Below, piece by piece: positions 1-6,208 of a stretch of 8,603 nt of DNA. This DNA is from Patescibacteria group bacterium (GTDB lineage Bacteria > Patescibacteriota > UBA1384 > CAILIB01). The notes under the pieces were generated by a model. It worked only from the letters and a program-made list of their open reading frames with translations, had not been told where the DNA came from and did not search any database. A program made the translations under genes and the position numbers. The stretch lies in the NCBI GenBank assembly GCA_022842085.1, contig JALHQF010000023.1, positions 1 through 8,603 of the forward strand, in the 5' to 3' direction. Within the stretch, counting starts at the first letter, position 1; each line of letters opens with the position of its first letter.

Positions 1-942
1 TACTGCTCCTGCAAAAATCTCTGAGGCCGAAGCGCTCCCCTCGTTTACCAACACCACAAGCTTGCCTTCCCAGATCTGACGACCCTTGGCAATGAGTCGC
101 TTGTCGCCACCCTCTTTGCCGCGCTCAATCACCGCGACACGGTCACGAATTCCTCCTTCGAGCACCGATTTCTCTGGAAGCACCATGCCAAGCATTTTGA
201 TGGCGCCGTCAAGGTAGCCACCTGGGTTATTGCGCAGATCAACCACGACTGCCTGGTCTCTGGCTGCGTTTGCCTCATTGAGTGCTGCCTCGAAGAGCTC
301 CACGGTATCGGCTCCAAACTGGTTTACGGTGATAAACCGTGTGCTGCCGATCTGCTCCTGTTCGACACTCTCCACCGTAATGGTGTCACGAGTAATGGTG
401 ATCAGGAGCGGTCGAGACTCACCTTCTCGTGCCACACTCAGCCGCACGGTCGTACCAACCTCTCCACGAATACGCTCAATCGAGCCATTGAGCGTCATGC
501 TGGTAGCGTCCTCTCCATCGATCTCAAGGAGGATGTCCCCTGCCTTAAGGCCAGCGGCCTCAGCCGGACTCTCGCGCAGCGCAGAAACTACCGTGATGAG
601 TCCGTCCTTTACCGTAAGCTCTGCCCCTATGCCACCAAACTCCCCTGTAAGGTCTTCCTGGAATCGCTCACTGTCATCTGGAGGTAGGTACTGGGTGTAG
701 GGGTCCCCTAATCCTGCCACCATACCTGCAATCGCCCCTTCAACCCGAGCATCTACCGATGCATCTCCGTAGAAGAGCCGATCGACAACTCCCCACGCCT
801 TCCAGAAGAGGGTTAGGTCTGCTTTCTCATCCAGCGGGCGAGTGATGGCAATGCCACCAACACCCACACCAAGCACGAATACGATGAGGAGCGTGAGAAC
901 TCGGGTTGCGCCCGTAAGGCCGCGAGAAGATTGGATGCGCAT
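1..942 (-). CDS. S41 family C-terminal processing protease (CtpA/CtpB/Prc-like), 3' part cut by window edge
   Basis: The 314 residues visible (ATG at 942, reading leftwards off the window) have the order of carboxy-terminal processing peptidases: a short cytoplasmic N-terminus, one membrane anchor at about residues 14-33, a small helical region, a PDZ domain at about 100-180 (it contains the GLKAGDILLEIDG carboxylate-binding type motif), then the S41 core. The core shows VVDLRNNPGGYL and ends at the edge in NEGSASASEIFAGA, where the middle serine, S305, aligns with the nucleophile of Prc/CtpB. The partner lysine expected about 25 residues later lies outside the window. Such proteases trim envelope proteins on the outer face of the membrane. 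The gene lies 15 nt after the M23 stop. In B. subtilis ctpB is likewise near ftsEX, which supports a link with wall remodelling. A possible TACGAT -10 box lies 7 nt before the ATG. Confidence in the family is high; the substrate is unknown. Confidence 0.95.
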   Translation of the reverse strand, partial: MRIQSSRGLTGATRVLTLLIVFVLGVGVGGIAITRPLDEKADLTLFWKAWGVVDRLFYGDASVDARVEGAIAGMVAGLGDPYTQYLPPDDSERFQEDLTGEFGGIGAELTVKDGLITVVSALRESPAEAAGLKAGDILLEIDGEDATSMTLNGSIERIRGEVGTTVRLSVAREGESRPLLITITRDTITVESVEQEQIGSTRFITVNQFGADTVELFEAALNEANAARDQAVVVDLRNNPGGYLDGAIKMLGMVLPEKSVLEGGIRDRVAVIERGKEGGDKRLIAKGRQIWEGKLVVLVNEGSASASEIFAGAV

Positions 943-957
943 AGGTACTATCGTACC

Positions 958-2112
958 CTACCGCGCCATGTGGCCGTAAATGAGCACCAAACCGTTATCG
1001 GCAAACTGCACAGCGTAACGCCCATACCCGCTATTACCGGTGTCGCGGTACACGATGGTTCCGGCCGCCGCTGCGTAGAGGGGGGTACCAAACGAGCCAC
1101 CAAGGTCGATTCCGGTATGGATGCCGCCGGTATACCAGTGGCTCCATGCAGTGCGGCCAAACTCCTGGGTAACAATCACGTTATTCACCGGCCAGCGCAT
1201 GGAAACGTTGCTGTTGTACGTGCGCGGGTTTACCGCAGTTTTATGGCCACGTACTTCAAAGTGGAGGTGAGGCCCAGTAGAAAATCCAGTGCTTCCCATT
1301 GAGCCAATGCGCTGGCCCGCGCTCACACGACTCCCGTTCTGCAGCGTACCGTTCTCCCGCTGCGCGATAATGCGGGCAATCTCGGCCTGAATCTGAGCTT
1401 CAATCTGCGCTGCCTGGCGCAGGGCGGCTTCAGCCTGCGCATCGAGACGATCGAGGGTTGCCTCAGCATTGTTCGCAAGGGCTGCCTGCTGGTTGCGGAA
1501 GGCAACTAAACTCTCGTACTGGGCAGTTTGCTGATCACGCAGTGATTGAAGCTCGTTCTGTTGACTAACGAGTGCGAGGCGCTGATTCTCTGCCTCTACC
1601 CTTGCTGCATCTGCCTTTGCTGTGAGATTCGCAACAGATCGCTTGAGCACCGAAAACTGTGCCTGCAACTGCTCGTCGTCGGAGAAGCTCCGATCGCTAA
1701 AGAGGAGGAGATCGTTTGACATGCCGCCGCGAAGCACCTGTAGGCGACGCAGGAGTGCTGCCTGCTGATCGCGAAGCAAGCGTAGTTGCGACTCGAGGTT
1801 AGCAATGGTTTGCGTGGTGATAGCTACGCTATCGATTACACCCTGAAGACCTTGGCTCGTTTCGGCGAGCTGATCTTCTACCACGTTGATGTTCTCACCC
1901 GCCTCGAGTGCTCGTACCTCAGCACGCTGCTTAATGAGTGCCTGCCGCTTGGCTTCGGACTGCGCAGCCGCAGCTTGCCGCTTGAGCTCTTGCTCCCTCC
2001 TCTGCAGACACGCCAGGTTACACGCTGAAGCAGTATCGATCCAGGGAACTACTGGGAAAGAGACCGTGACTACTGTCAGGATAATCGCTCCGAGCCGGAT
2101 GTACCGCTTCAT
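958..2112 (-). CDS. Exported coiled-coil M23 (LytM-type) endopeptidase with circularly permuted catalytic domain
   Basis: Predicted zinc endopeptidase that cleaves peptidoglycan cross-bridges outside the membrane, probably the hydrolase controlled by the FtsEX pair upstream. I start it at ATG 2112 (384 aa). A TTG at 2157 with an AGGAG 10 nt before it would add 15 residues, but a CTGACA-17-TATACT promoter lies between the two starts. Residues 1-30 form a signal peptide ending ASA, followed by Cys31 and Cys35. Two long coiled coils (about 35-135 and 150-253) flank an LLLFSDRSFSDDEQ segment typical of EnvC/PcsB/CwlO-like proteins. The M23 domain, 259-384, is in swapped order: GSRVSAGQRIG and HLHFEV (H282, H284) come first, then WPV...EFG, HTGID (H332, D336), and finally YGHM (H381), three residues before the stop. 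By comparison with LytM, H332, D336 and H284 would bind zinc and H381 and H282 would be catalytic, so activity is plausible. Confidence 0.93.
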   Translation of the reverse strand: MKRYIRLGAIILTVVTVSFPVVPWIDTASACNLACLQRREQELKRQAAAAQSEAKRQALIKQRAEVRALEAGENINVVEDQLAETSQGLQGVIDSVAITTQTIANLESQLRLLRDQQAALLRRLQVLRGGMSNDLLLFSDRSFSDDEQLQAQFSVLKRSVANLTAKADAARVEAENQRLALVSQQNELQSLRDQQTAQYESLVAFRNQQAALANNAEATLDRLDAQAEAALRQAAQIEAQIQAEIARIIAQRENGTLQNGSRVSAGQRIGSMGSTGFSTGPHLHFEVRGHKTAVNPRTYNSNVSMRWPVNNVIVTQEFGRTAWSHWYTGGIHTGIDLGGSFGTPLYAAAAGTIVYRDTGNSGYGRYAVQFADNGLVLIYGHMAR

Positions 2113-2121
2113 TGCTGGTCT

Positions 2122-2150
2122 AGTATACGACAGTATGCGCACGTTGTCAG
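2122..2150 (-). promoter_or_regulatory. Predicted promoter of the M23 gene
   Basis: Read on the minus strand, CTGACA (2150-2145) and TATACT (2127-2122) are separated by exactly 17 nt. Each differs from the sigma-70 consensus by one base. The -10 box ends 9 nt before ATG 2112, so the transcript would have a leader of only about 2-3 nt. It lies just past the ftsX stop, so the M23 gene can be expressed separately from ftsEX. Predicted from sequence only. Confidence 0.6.
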
Positions 2151-2170
2151 CAGACAAAGACCAAACACTC

Positions 2171-3109
2171 CTATGCCCTGAGGTAGCGACGAACAGCTAC
2201 GAGGCTGCACACCACCCCCAAGGTTACGGCCACCAGGAGCTCGAAGAAGAACAACCTCGTAAGGGCACTCGCTAGGCTGCCACCCAGCCAGCCTACTCCG
2301 GTAATTACATCAAGAATGGTTCCCCGTCCTGCACCCAGGCTCGTGCCACCAAATTGACCAAGCACTACAGCGGTAATCACAAAGGCCACAAGCGTAGCAA
2401 GCAAGGCGAGAATCCCAGCTTCCACCATAAACGGCCCGCGGATGTACGCCTGGCTGGCGCCGACGTAGCGCATAATTTCGATCTCCTGACGACGCGAGTA
2501 GATAGCCAGACGAATAGTGTTGAGGAGCTGGAAGAACGCCGTTACGAGGAAGTAGCCGGTGAGAAAGAGGGTTACTGCTCGTAGCAGCCCAACCTGCTGG
2601 AGGAAGCGGTCAATTTCGCTCTTGTTCTGCTGGTACGTAGTGTTCGCAACGAGCGCCTTAAACTCATCTCCCTTCACGAAGCTGTCAAAGCTATCAATGG
2701 CATTGGGCCTATCAAACTTCACCCGCAGCACTCGGTAGAGTGGGTTGTTATCGGCCGTGATAACGCCAATCAGCTCGGGATCATTTTGAAAGAGCTCCTC
2801 GAACTGCTTTCGTACTTCCTCTTTGCCGAGGAAGGTCACATCCTTTACCCCGGTACGCACCTCAATCCGCTCCTGAAAACGACTCACCTCTTCGGGTGTT
2901 GCACTATCGTTGAGGAAGATGTCGTAGGTAATACGTTCCTGGGTGAACTGGCGATACTCGCTGCGCACCACCGAACTTCCAATGGAGAACACTGCCACTG
3001 TGAGGAGCGTCATCGTGAGCGTGAGCAGGGAAACGATGGAGAGCCAAACGTTACGCCGAAAGCCAAACGATCCGTAGCGGAAGATACGAGCAAGCGTGGT
3101 GAGAATCAT
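2171..3109 (-). CDS. ftsX: Cell division protein FtsX (ABC-type permease subunit)
   Basis: Membrane half of the FtsEX complex, which uses ATP hydrolysis by FtsE to switch on cell-wall hydrolases at the division site or side wall. The 312-residue protein has the family layout: a short basic N-terminus (ARIFRYGSFGFRRN), a first membrane helix at about 22-44, an extracytoplasmic domain of some 125 residues, then three more helices near 172-196, 222-250 and 284-305. Between helices 2 and 3 lies RRQEIEIMRYVGAS, the conserved cytoplasmic segment expected to contact FtsE. The start codon overlaps the ftsE stop in an ATGA, so the two are translationally coupled; an AAGGAA inside the ftsE end can serve as ribosome binding site. 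The stop is 58 nt before the M23 start. The length is normal for the family. Confidence 0.95.
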   Translation of the reverse strand: MILTTLARIFRYGSFGFRRNVWLSIVSLLTLTMTLLTVAVFSIGSSVVRSEYRQFTQERITYDIFLNDSATPEEVSRFQERIEVRTGVKDVTFLGKEEVRKQFEELFQNDPELIGVITADNNPLYRVLRVKFDRPNAIDSFDSFVKGDEFKALVANTTYQQNKSEIDRFLQQVGLLRAVTLFLTGYFLVTAFFQLLNTIRLAIYSRRQEIEIMRYVGASQAYIRGPFMVEAGILALLATLVAFVITAVVLGQFGGTSLGAGRGTILDVITGVGWLGGSLASALTRLFFFELLVAVTLGVVCSLVAVRRYLRA

Positions 3110-3972
3110 ACGAGGTAGGTTCCTTGTACCTGATCAGCCACCACTACTCCTTCGCGCATCGTCACTACGCGCTTCTTGAGCGCATCCACTATCTCACGGT
3201 CGTGGGTAGCCAGAATCACCATCGTTCCAGTTTGGTTGATTTTGTAGAGGAGCTCGATAATTTCCCAGGTGTTTACTGGATCAAGGTTTCCGGTTGGCTC
3301 ATCGGCAATGAGGATTTTGGGATCGTGCACGAGTGCTCGAGCAATCGCCACGCGCTGCTGCTCGCCACCCGAGAGCTGGCTTGGAAACTGTCCTCGTTTG
3401 CTCAGCATGCCAACGGTTTCGAGCATTACCCCCACACGACGCTGAATCTCGCGGTTAGAAACTCCCGCAACCTCTAGTGCGAAAGCAACGTTCTCCCAGA
3501 CTGTACGAGTTGGCAGGAGCTTGAAGTCCTGGAATACCACACCAATTTTTCGGCGATAGAGGGGGAGGTCTCCAGGGTGCAGCTGGGTAATATCTCGACC
3601 AGCTACGAAAATCTGCCCCTCTTCTGGCCGCTCTTGGAGGGTAAGGCACTTGATGAGCGTACTCTTTCCGGCGCCGCTTGGACCAACCAGGCTGAGAAAC
3701 TCGCCCTTAAAGAGCTTGAGATCGACTTTGTTGAGTACCGCACGTGCGTCGTATCGCTTCGTAACGTTACGAAACTCTACAAGCACCGGCCGACCTGCGG
3801 AGTCTGTTTCGGTAGTGGTGCTCTTCGTAGACTTTACTTCCGGCCCCGCAGTCTCGAGCGGCTCGCTTGGCTCGGCATCTGGAGCAGCACCGAGGGGCTG
3901 CTTTTTCAGCTTGATCGCTCGCGAAGTTTTGGTGATCGATTCGGTAGAGGCGGGGGTAGCACGCTTTGGCAT
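3106..3972 (-). CDS. ftsE: Cell division ATP-binding protein FtsE with long N-terminal extension
   Basis: Cytoplasmic ATPase of FtsEX. Numbered from ATG 3972 (288 aa): Walker A GPSGAGKST at 97-105, Q-loop VVFQDFKLL with Q148, signature LSGGEQQR at 200-207, Walker B ILIADEP (D224, E225), and switch histidine H257 in ATHD. Upstream of the ABC core (which begins VEFRNVTKRY near 65) is a roughly 60-residue low-complexity segment rich in Lys, Thr, Ser, Pro and Glu, while typical FtsE is about 220-230 residues and lacks it. An in-frame ATG at 3984 would add four residues. I prefer 3972 because ATG 3984 overlaps a TGC-TAGGAT extended -10 element, and AGGA lies 11 nt before 3972. The end overlaps ftsX by 4 nt. 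Family assignment is secure; the role of the extension is unknown. Confidence 0.94.
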   Translation of the reverse strand: MPKRATPASTESITKTSRAIKLKKQPLGAAPDAEPSEPLETAGPEVKSTKSTTTETDSAGRPVLVEFRNVTKRYDARAVLNKVDLKLFKGEFLSLVGPSGAGKSTLIKCLTLQERPEEGQIFVAGRDITQLHPGDLPLYRRKIGVVFQDFKLLPTRTVWENVAFALEVAGVSNREIQRRVGVMLETVGMLSKRGQFPSQLSGGEQQRVAIARALVHDPKILIADEPTGNLDPVNTWEIIELLYKINQTGTMVILATHDREIVDALKKRVVTMREGVVVADQVQGTYLV

Positions 3973-3982
3973 GGCAAACGTC

Positions 3983-3991
3983 ATCCTAGCA
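3983..3991 (-). promoter_or_regulatory. Candidate extended -10 element before ftsE
   Basis: On the minus strand TGC-TAGGAT lies 10 nt before ATG 3972, between the miaA stop and ftsE. If used, it would give an ftsE transcript with only a few leader nucleotides and would exclude ATG 3984 as the start. No good -35 box is visible, so ftsE may also simply be read through from miaA. Weak evidence alone; it gains weight from the same TGC-TA pattern at other starts in the window. Confidence 0.35.
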
Positions 3992-4006
3992 CACCGCAGC
4001 GAGGCG

Positions 4007-4720
4007 CTAAGCCAGAAACGCTGTCACCGCGCATTCTGCTTCTTGGTAGCTCGTAATCCACACCATATCCTTGTGTGCAGGTCGTCGGTACCAAGTCCGC
4101 CAGCGCTTTGCATACTGCCGCAGGCTCGTATTGGTTTTTGCAATCGCTTGATCGAGGGTGAGTTCGTTCCGGAGGTGCTGGGTAACGTAGCGATACTCCT
4201 GACCCTGGGCGATGAGCCAGGCATCGCTCACCCCTTGCCTGCGCAGAGCCTCTACCTCTTCAATCAGACCCACTTTAAGCCACTGCCGCGTACGATCCGC
4301 CAGCCTTTCTGCCAATACCTCCTTACTCACGGCAATCCCTAGCTCTAGCACACGGTAGCGCGGCTGCATCTCTCCTGCGTGTGGCCCACCAAAGGTGTAA
4401 CCGTGGGTAACCGCCTCGGCATACTGCATGGCCACCCCGGTGAGTACCGGAAGCTTGCCCCGAACATGGAGCGCGTCAATTACTTCGTACGCTTTCGCTT
4501 GGTACTCCGCGACAGTAAGACGCTCCCCTGGTTGCTTGAAATCCAGCAGGTGGGTTGGAACATCTCCAAATAGCTCCTTGTTGGTGCCGATATCCATTCC
4601 TCGGTACACCTGCATGCTGTCGCAGGAGACAATCTCTCCCCCAACCTGCCGACAGAGCTGTGCGGCAAGTTGGGATTTTCCCGACCCTGATGGCCCAAGA
4701 ACAGCAATGAGTGGCTGCAT
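4007..4720 (-). CDS. miaA: Compact tRNA dimethylallyltransferase (MiaA family)
   Basis: MiaA transfers a dimethylallyl group to N6 of A37 in tRNAs that read codons starting with U. The protein has a P-loop GPSGSGKS (9-16) and CDSMQVYRGMDIGT (33-46), which includes D34, the counterpart of the catalytic aspartate. Its C-terminal part is family-like: LAERLADRTRQWL, GLIEEVEAL, a QEYRYVTQHL helix and QYAKRWRTWYR. It has only 237 residues against about 300. The missing stretch falls between GYTF (about 110) and YRVLELGIA (about 122), where other MiaA proteins carry the helical insert that helps grip the tRNA. The normally conserved GGTGLY reads GVAMQY (95-100), and the usual AKRQ reads AKRW. No frameshift is seen, so this is a reduced protein rather than a broken gene. 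It begins the miaA-ftsE-ftsX cluster. Confidence is high for the family, lower for full activity. Confidence 0.88.
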   Translation of the reverse strand: MQPLIAVLGPSGSGKSQLAAQLCRQVGGEIVSCDSMQVYRGMDIGTNKELFGDVPTHLLDFKQPGERLTVAEYQAKAYEVIDALHVRGKLPVLTGVAMQYAEAVTHGYTFGGPHAGEMQPRYRVLELGIAVSKEVLAERLADRTRQWLKVGLIEEVEALRRQGVSDAWLIAQGQEYRYVTQHLRNELTLDQAIAKTNTSLRQYAKRWRTWYRRPAHKDMVWITSYQEAECAVTAFLA

Positions 4721-4726
4721 GCGCTG

Positions 4727-4735
4727 ACCATAGCA
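4727..4735 (-). promoter_or_regulatory. Extended -10 promoter of miaA, leaderless layout
   Basis: On the minus strand TGC-TATGGT is followed by six nucleotides (CAGCGC) and then ATG 4720, so the start codon sits at the expected transcription start. No Shine-Dalgarno is present. The first T of TGC is the last T of the upstream terminator's T-run. The same TGC-TAnnnT-N6-ATG layout occurs at three other genes in the window. Confidence 0.55.
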
Positions 4736-4763
4736 AAAAGGACCCCACCCGCAGGTGGAGTCC
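4735..4763 (-). terminator. Rho-independent terminator of the lipoprotein gene
   Basis: Read on the minus strand, GGACTCCACC pairs with GGTGGGGTCC (ten pairs, one of them G-T) around a TGCG loop and is followed directly by TTTTT. It lies 15 nt after the stop of the gene at 4778-5383 and separates it from miaA. Confidence 0.88.
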
Positions 4764-4777
4764 TTGATTTGACGATG

Positions 4778-5383
4778 TTACAGCTGGGTACACCAGCGGA
4801 CCATCCAGTCCGCGTAGGGCCCAGCTGCCGAGGCCTCGGTTCCACCCCGCACCATCTCGGTGCTCAGATCGAACCAGAGGTTTTCCGTGGCGATGCTTCG
4901 CCACTCGACGCCGTTGCGGACAACCTTCCAGTGACTGACACCGCCGCGACCCTGCGGGTCGGGAATGAACTGGTAGGTTGTATCTCCCACGCGAGCCCAC
5001 TGTTCGGAAGCAGTCCACTCGGGACCACCCCGGCCGGTGCCTAGTTGAGCACCGAGCGTAAGCAGCTCCTTGGCGGAAGGGCCGACGTCGTCGCGGAAGC
5101 GAAGCTCCACGCGAACCCGGGTCGGGTTACCCTCGCGACGCTGCCAGCCAAGTTGTGCAACATCGCTTGACCCCGGCAGCACCTGCACCCCGATCTGCGC
5201 CACGGTGTTCGAACTGGCTCTCGGAGCGGGAATCAAGCTACCGGTCAGAAGAACCTCTTTGGGCGCAGCTGCAACAGCAGTGCCGCCTCCGCCGCACCCT
5301 CCGACGGCAAGCAGAATGAAAACAGAAACCACGACGATGACGATCCGGGTCGCCAAGCCCTTCAGATTTTCAAGGATTCTCAT
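4778..5383 (-). CDS. Predicted lipoprotein of unknown function
   Basis: I do not recognise the family of this 201-residue protein. The N-terminus is a lipoprotein signal: a basic start, a hydrophobic stretch (IVIVVVSVFILLAV) and GGC, with Cys30 as the likely lipidated residue, followed by a glycine run and a flexible Ala/Pro segment. The mature part is soluble and looks mostly beta-stranded, with RVRVELRFRDD, a WTASEQWARVGDTTYQFIPD segment, HWKVVRNGVEWRSIATENLWFDL and a Trp-rich end finishing in WCTQL. The six or more tryptophans and the alternating pattern suggest a compact ligand-binding or envelope domain, but no function follows from that. It is transcribed alone: its own promoter lies just upstream, a strong terminator follows, and the SPFH gene runs divergently. 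There is no Shine-Dalgarno before ATG 5383; the transcript looks almost leaderless. Confidence 0.82.
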   Translation of the reverse strand: MRILENLKGLATRIVIVVVSVFILLAVGGCGGGGTAVAAAPKEVLLTGSLIPAPRASSNTVAQIGVQVLPGSSDVAQLGWQRREGNPTRVRVELRFRDDVGPSAKELLTLGAQLGTGRGGPEWTASEQWARVGDTTYQFIPDPQGRGGVSHWKVVRNGVEWRSIATENLWFDLSTEMVRGGTEASAAGPYADWMVRWCTQL

Positions 5384-5392
5384 TCGACGTGA

Positions 5393-5421
5393 TTTTTAGC
5401 ATAATTTTACCTTTTTGTCAA
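5393..5421 (-). promoter_or_regulatory. Promoter of the lipoprotein gene
   Basis: On the minus strand a perfect TTGACA (5421-5416) is followed after exactly 17 nt by TAAAAA (5398-5393), itself preceded by TGC as in an extended -10. The box ends 9 nt before ATG 5383, so the leader would be about 3 nt. This is the best -35 element in the window, and the spacing to ATG equals that of the M23 promoter. Confidence 0.7.
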
Positions 5422-5431
5422 GATGTGGTTC

Positions 5432-5440
5432 TGCTATGCT
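5432..5440 (+). promoter_or_regulatory. Extended -10 promoter of the SPFH gene, leaderless layout
   Basis: TGC-TATGCT is followed by six nucleotides (TTCGCT) and ATG 5447. No consensus -35 lies at 17 nt; the T-rich 5412-5417 is the only candidate and overlaps the -35 of the divergent lipoprotein promoter. The position argues for the start at 5447 and against the in-frame ATG at 5423, which would lie upstream of the transcript. Confidence 0.5.
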
Positions 5441-5446
5441 TTCGCT

Positions 5447-6208
5447 ATGTACCCCGCTTTCCTCATCATCTTCTTGGTTCTCATTTCAGGCTTTCGTATC
5501 GTCAAAGAGTACGAACGTTCTGTAGTATTCCGACTTGGGCGCTTTGTAGGGCAGCGTGGCCCCGGGATTATCTACCTACTCCCGCTTGGAATTGAGCAGC
5601 AACAGAAGGTTTCGCAGCGCGTGGTTACCCTCGACATCCCTGCGCAGCAGGTAATTACCAAAGATAATATTTCAATTACCGTAGCGGCCGTTAGCTACGC
5701 CAAGATCATCGATCCAACGAAGGCCGTTCTGGCGGTTGAGCGCGTGTGGTACGCCGCCGATCAGATCAGCCAAACTACAGTACGCAACATTGTTGGGCAG
5801 TTCCTCCTCGACCAGCTCCTCTCCGATCGGGCTACGGTGAATGCAAAGATCAAAGAGGTAATCGACTCCCACACCGAACCTTGGGGTATCGAGGTTGTGG
5901 CAGTGGAGATTAAGGACATCGTGCTCCCCGACGGGATGCAGCGCGCTATGGCTCGGGCTGCCGAAGCTGAACGTGAGCGACAGGCAAAGATCGTCGCTGC
6001 CGAAGGTGAGCTCCAGGCCTCCGAAAAGCTCGCCCTAGCTGCGGACGTAATGCAGGCACATCCCATTGCCTACCACCTCCGCACCCTCCAAACCCTGGCG
6101 GAAATTTCGATTGAGAAGAACTCCACCATCATTTTTCCCACCAGCATTGCCACTGATCCAAGCAAGGTGCTGGAGACCCTTGGTCTGGCTGGGATAGACA
6201 AGAAGTAA
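5447..6208 (+). CDS. SPFH/Band 7 (stomatin-like) membrane protein
   Basis: A 253-residue stomatin-type protein. It opens with a membrane hairpin or anchor (YPAFLIIFLVLISGF, about 2-16), followed by the family signature IVKEYERSVVFRLGRF...GPGIIYLLPLGIE, the SPFH domain with VVTLDIPAQQVITKDNISITV and the DP(T)KAVLAVERVWYAADQ region, and KDIVLPDGMQRAMARAAEAERERQAKIVAAEGE, the start of the C-terminal coiled coil through which these proteins form rings or cages. It ends with the FPTSI segment common in prokaryotic stomatins. Such proteins organise membrane microdomains and membrane proteases. The usual partner, an NfeD gene, is not adjacent here. An ATG at 5423 would add eight residues; I prefer 5447 because the promoter's -10 lies six nucleotides upstream of it. 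The gene is monocistronic, bounded by a divergent promoter and a terminator. Confidence 0.93.
   Translation: MYPAFLIIFLVLISGFRIVKEYERSVVFRLGRFVGQRGPGIIYLLPLGIEQQQKVSQRVVTLDIPAQQVITKDNISITVAAVSYAKIIDPTKAVLAVERVWYAADQISQTTVRNIVGQFLLDQLLSDRATVNAKIKEVIDSHTEPWGIEVVAVEIKDIVLPDGMQRAMARAAEAERERQAKIVAAEGELQASEKLALAADVMQAHPIAYHLRTLQTLAEISIEKNSTIIFPTSIATDPSKVLETLGLAGIDKK

Noticed and set aside
230..700. 156-codon open frame on the plus strand
   Set aside because: It lies opposite the S41 protease gene; its product is Ser/Arg-rich with no motif, as expected of an antisense shadow.
3984..3984. ATG 3984 as the ftsE start
   Set aside because: It overlaps the TAGGAT box; ATG 3972 fits both an AGGA ribosome binding site and the near-leaderless pattern. 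The difference is only four residues, so this is a preference, not proof.
3650..4342. 230-codon plus-strand open frame across ftsE and miaA
   Set aside because: Antisense to two well-supported genes, spans their junction, and has no recognisable domain or start signal.
4476..5018. 180-codon minus-strand open frame bridging the lipoprotein gene and miaA
   Set aside because: Out of frame with both genes, crosses a strong terminator, and shows no protein motif.
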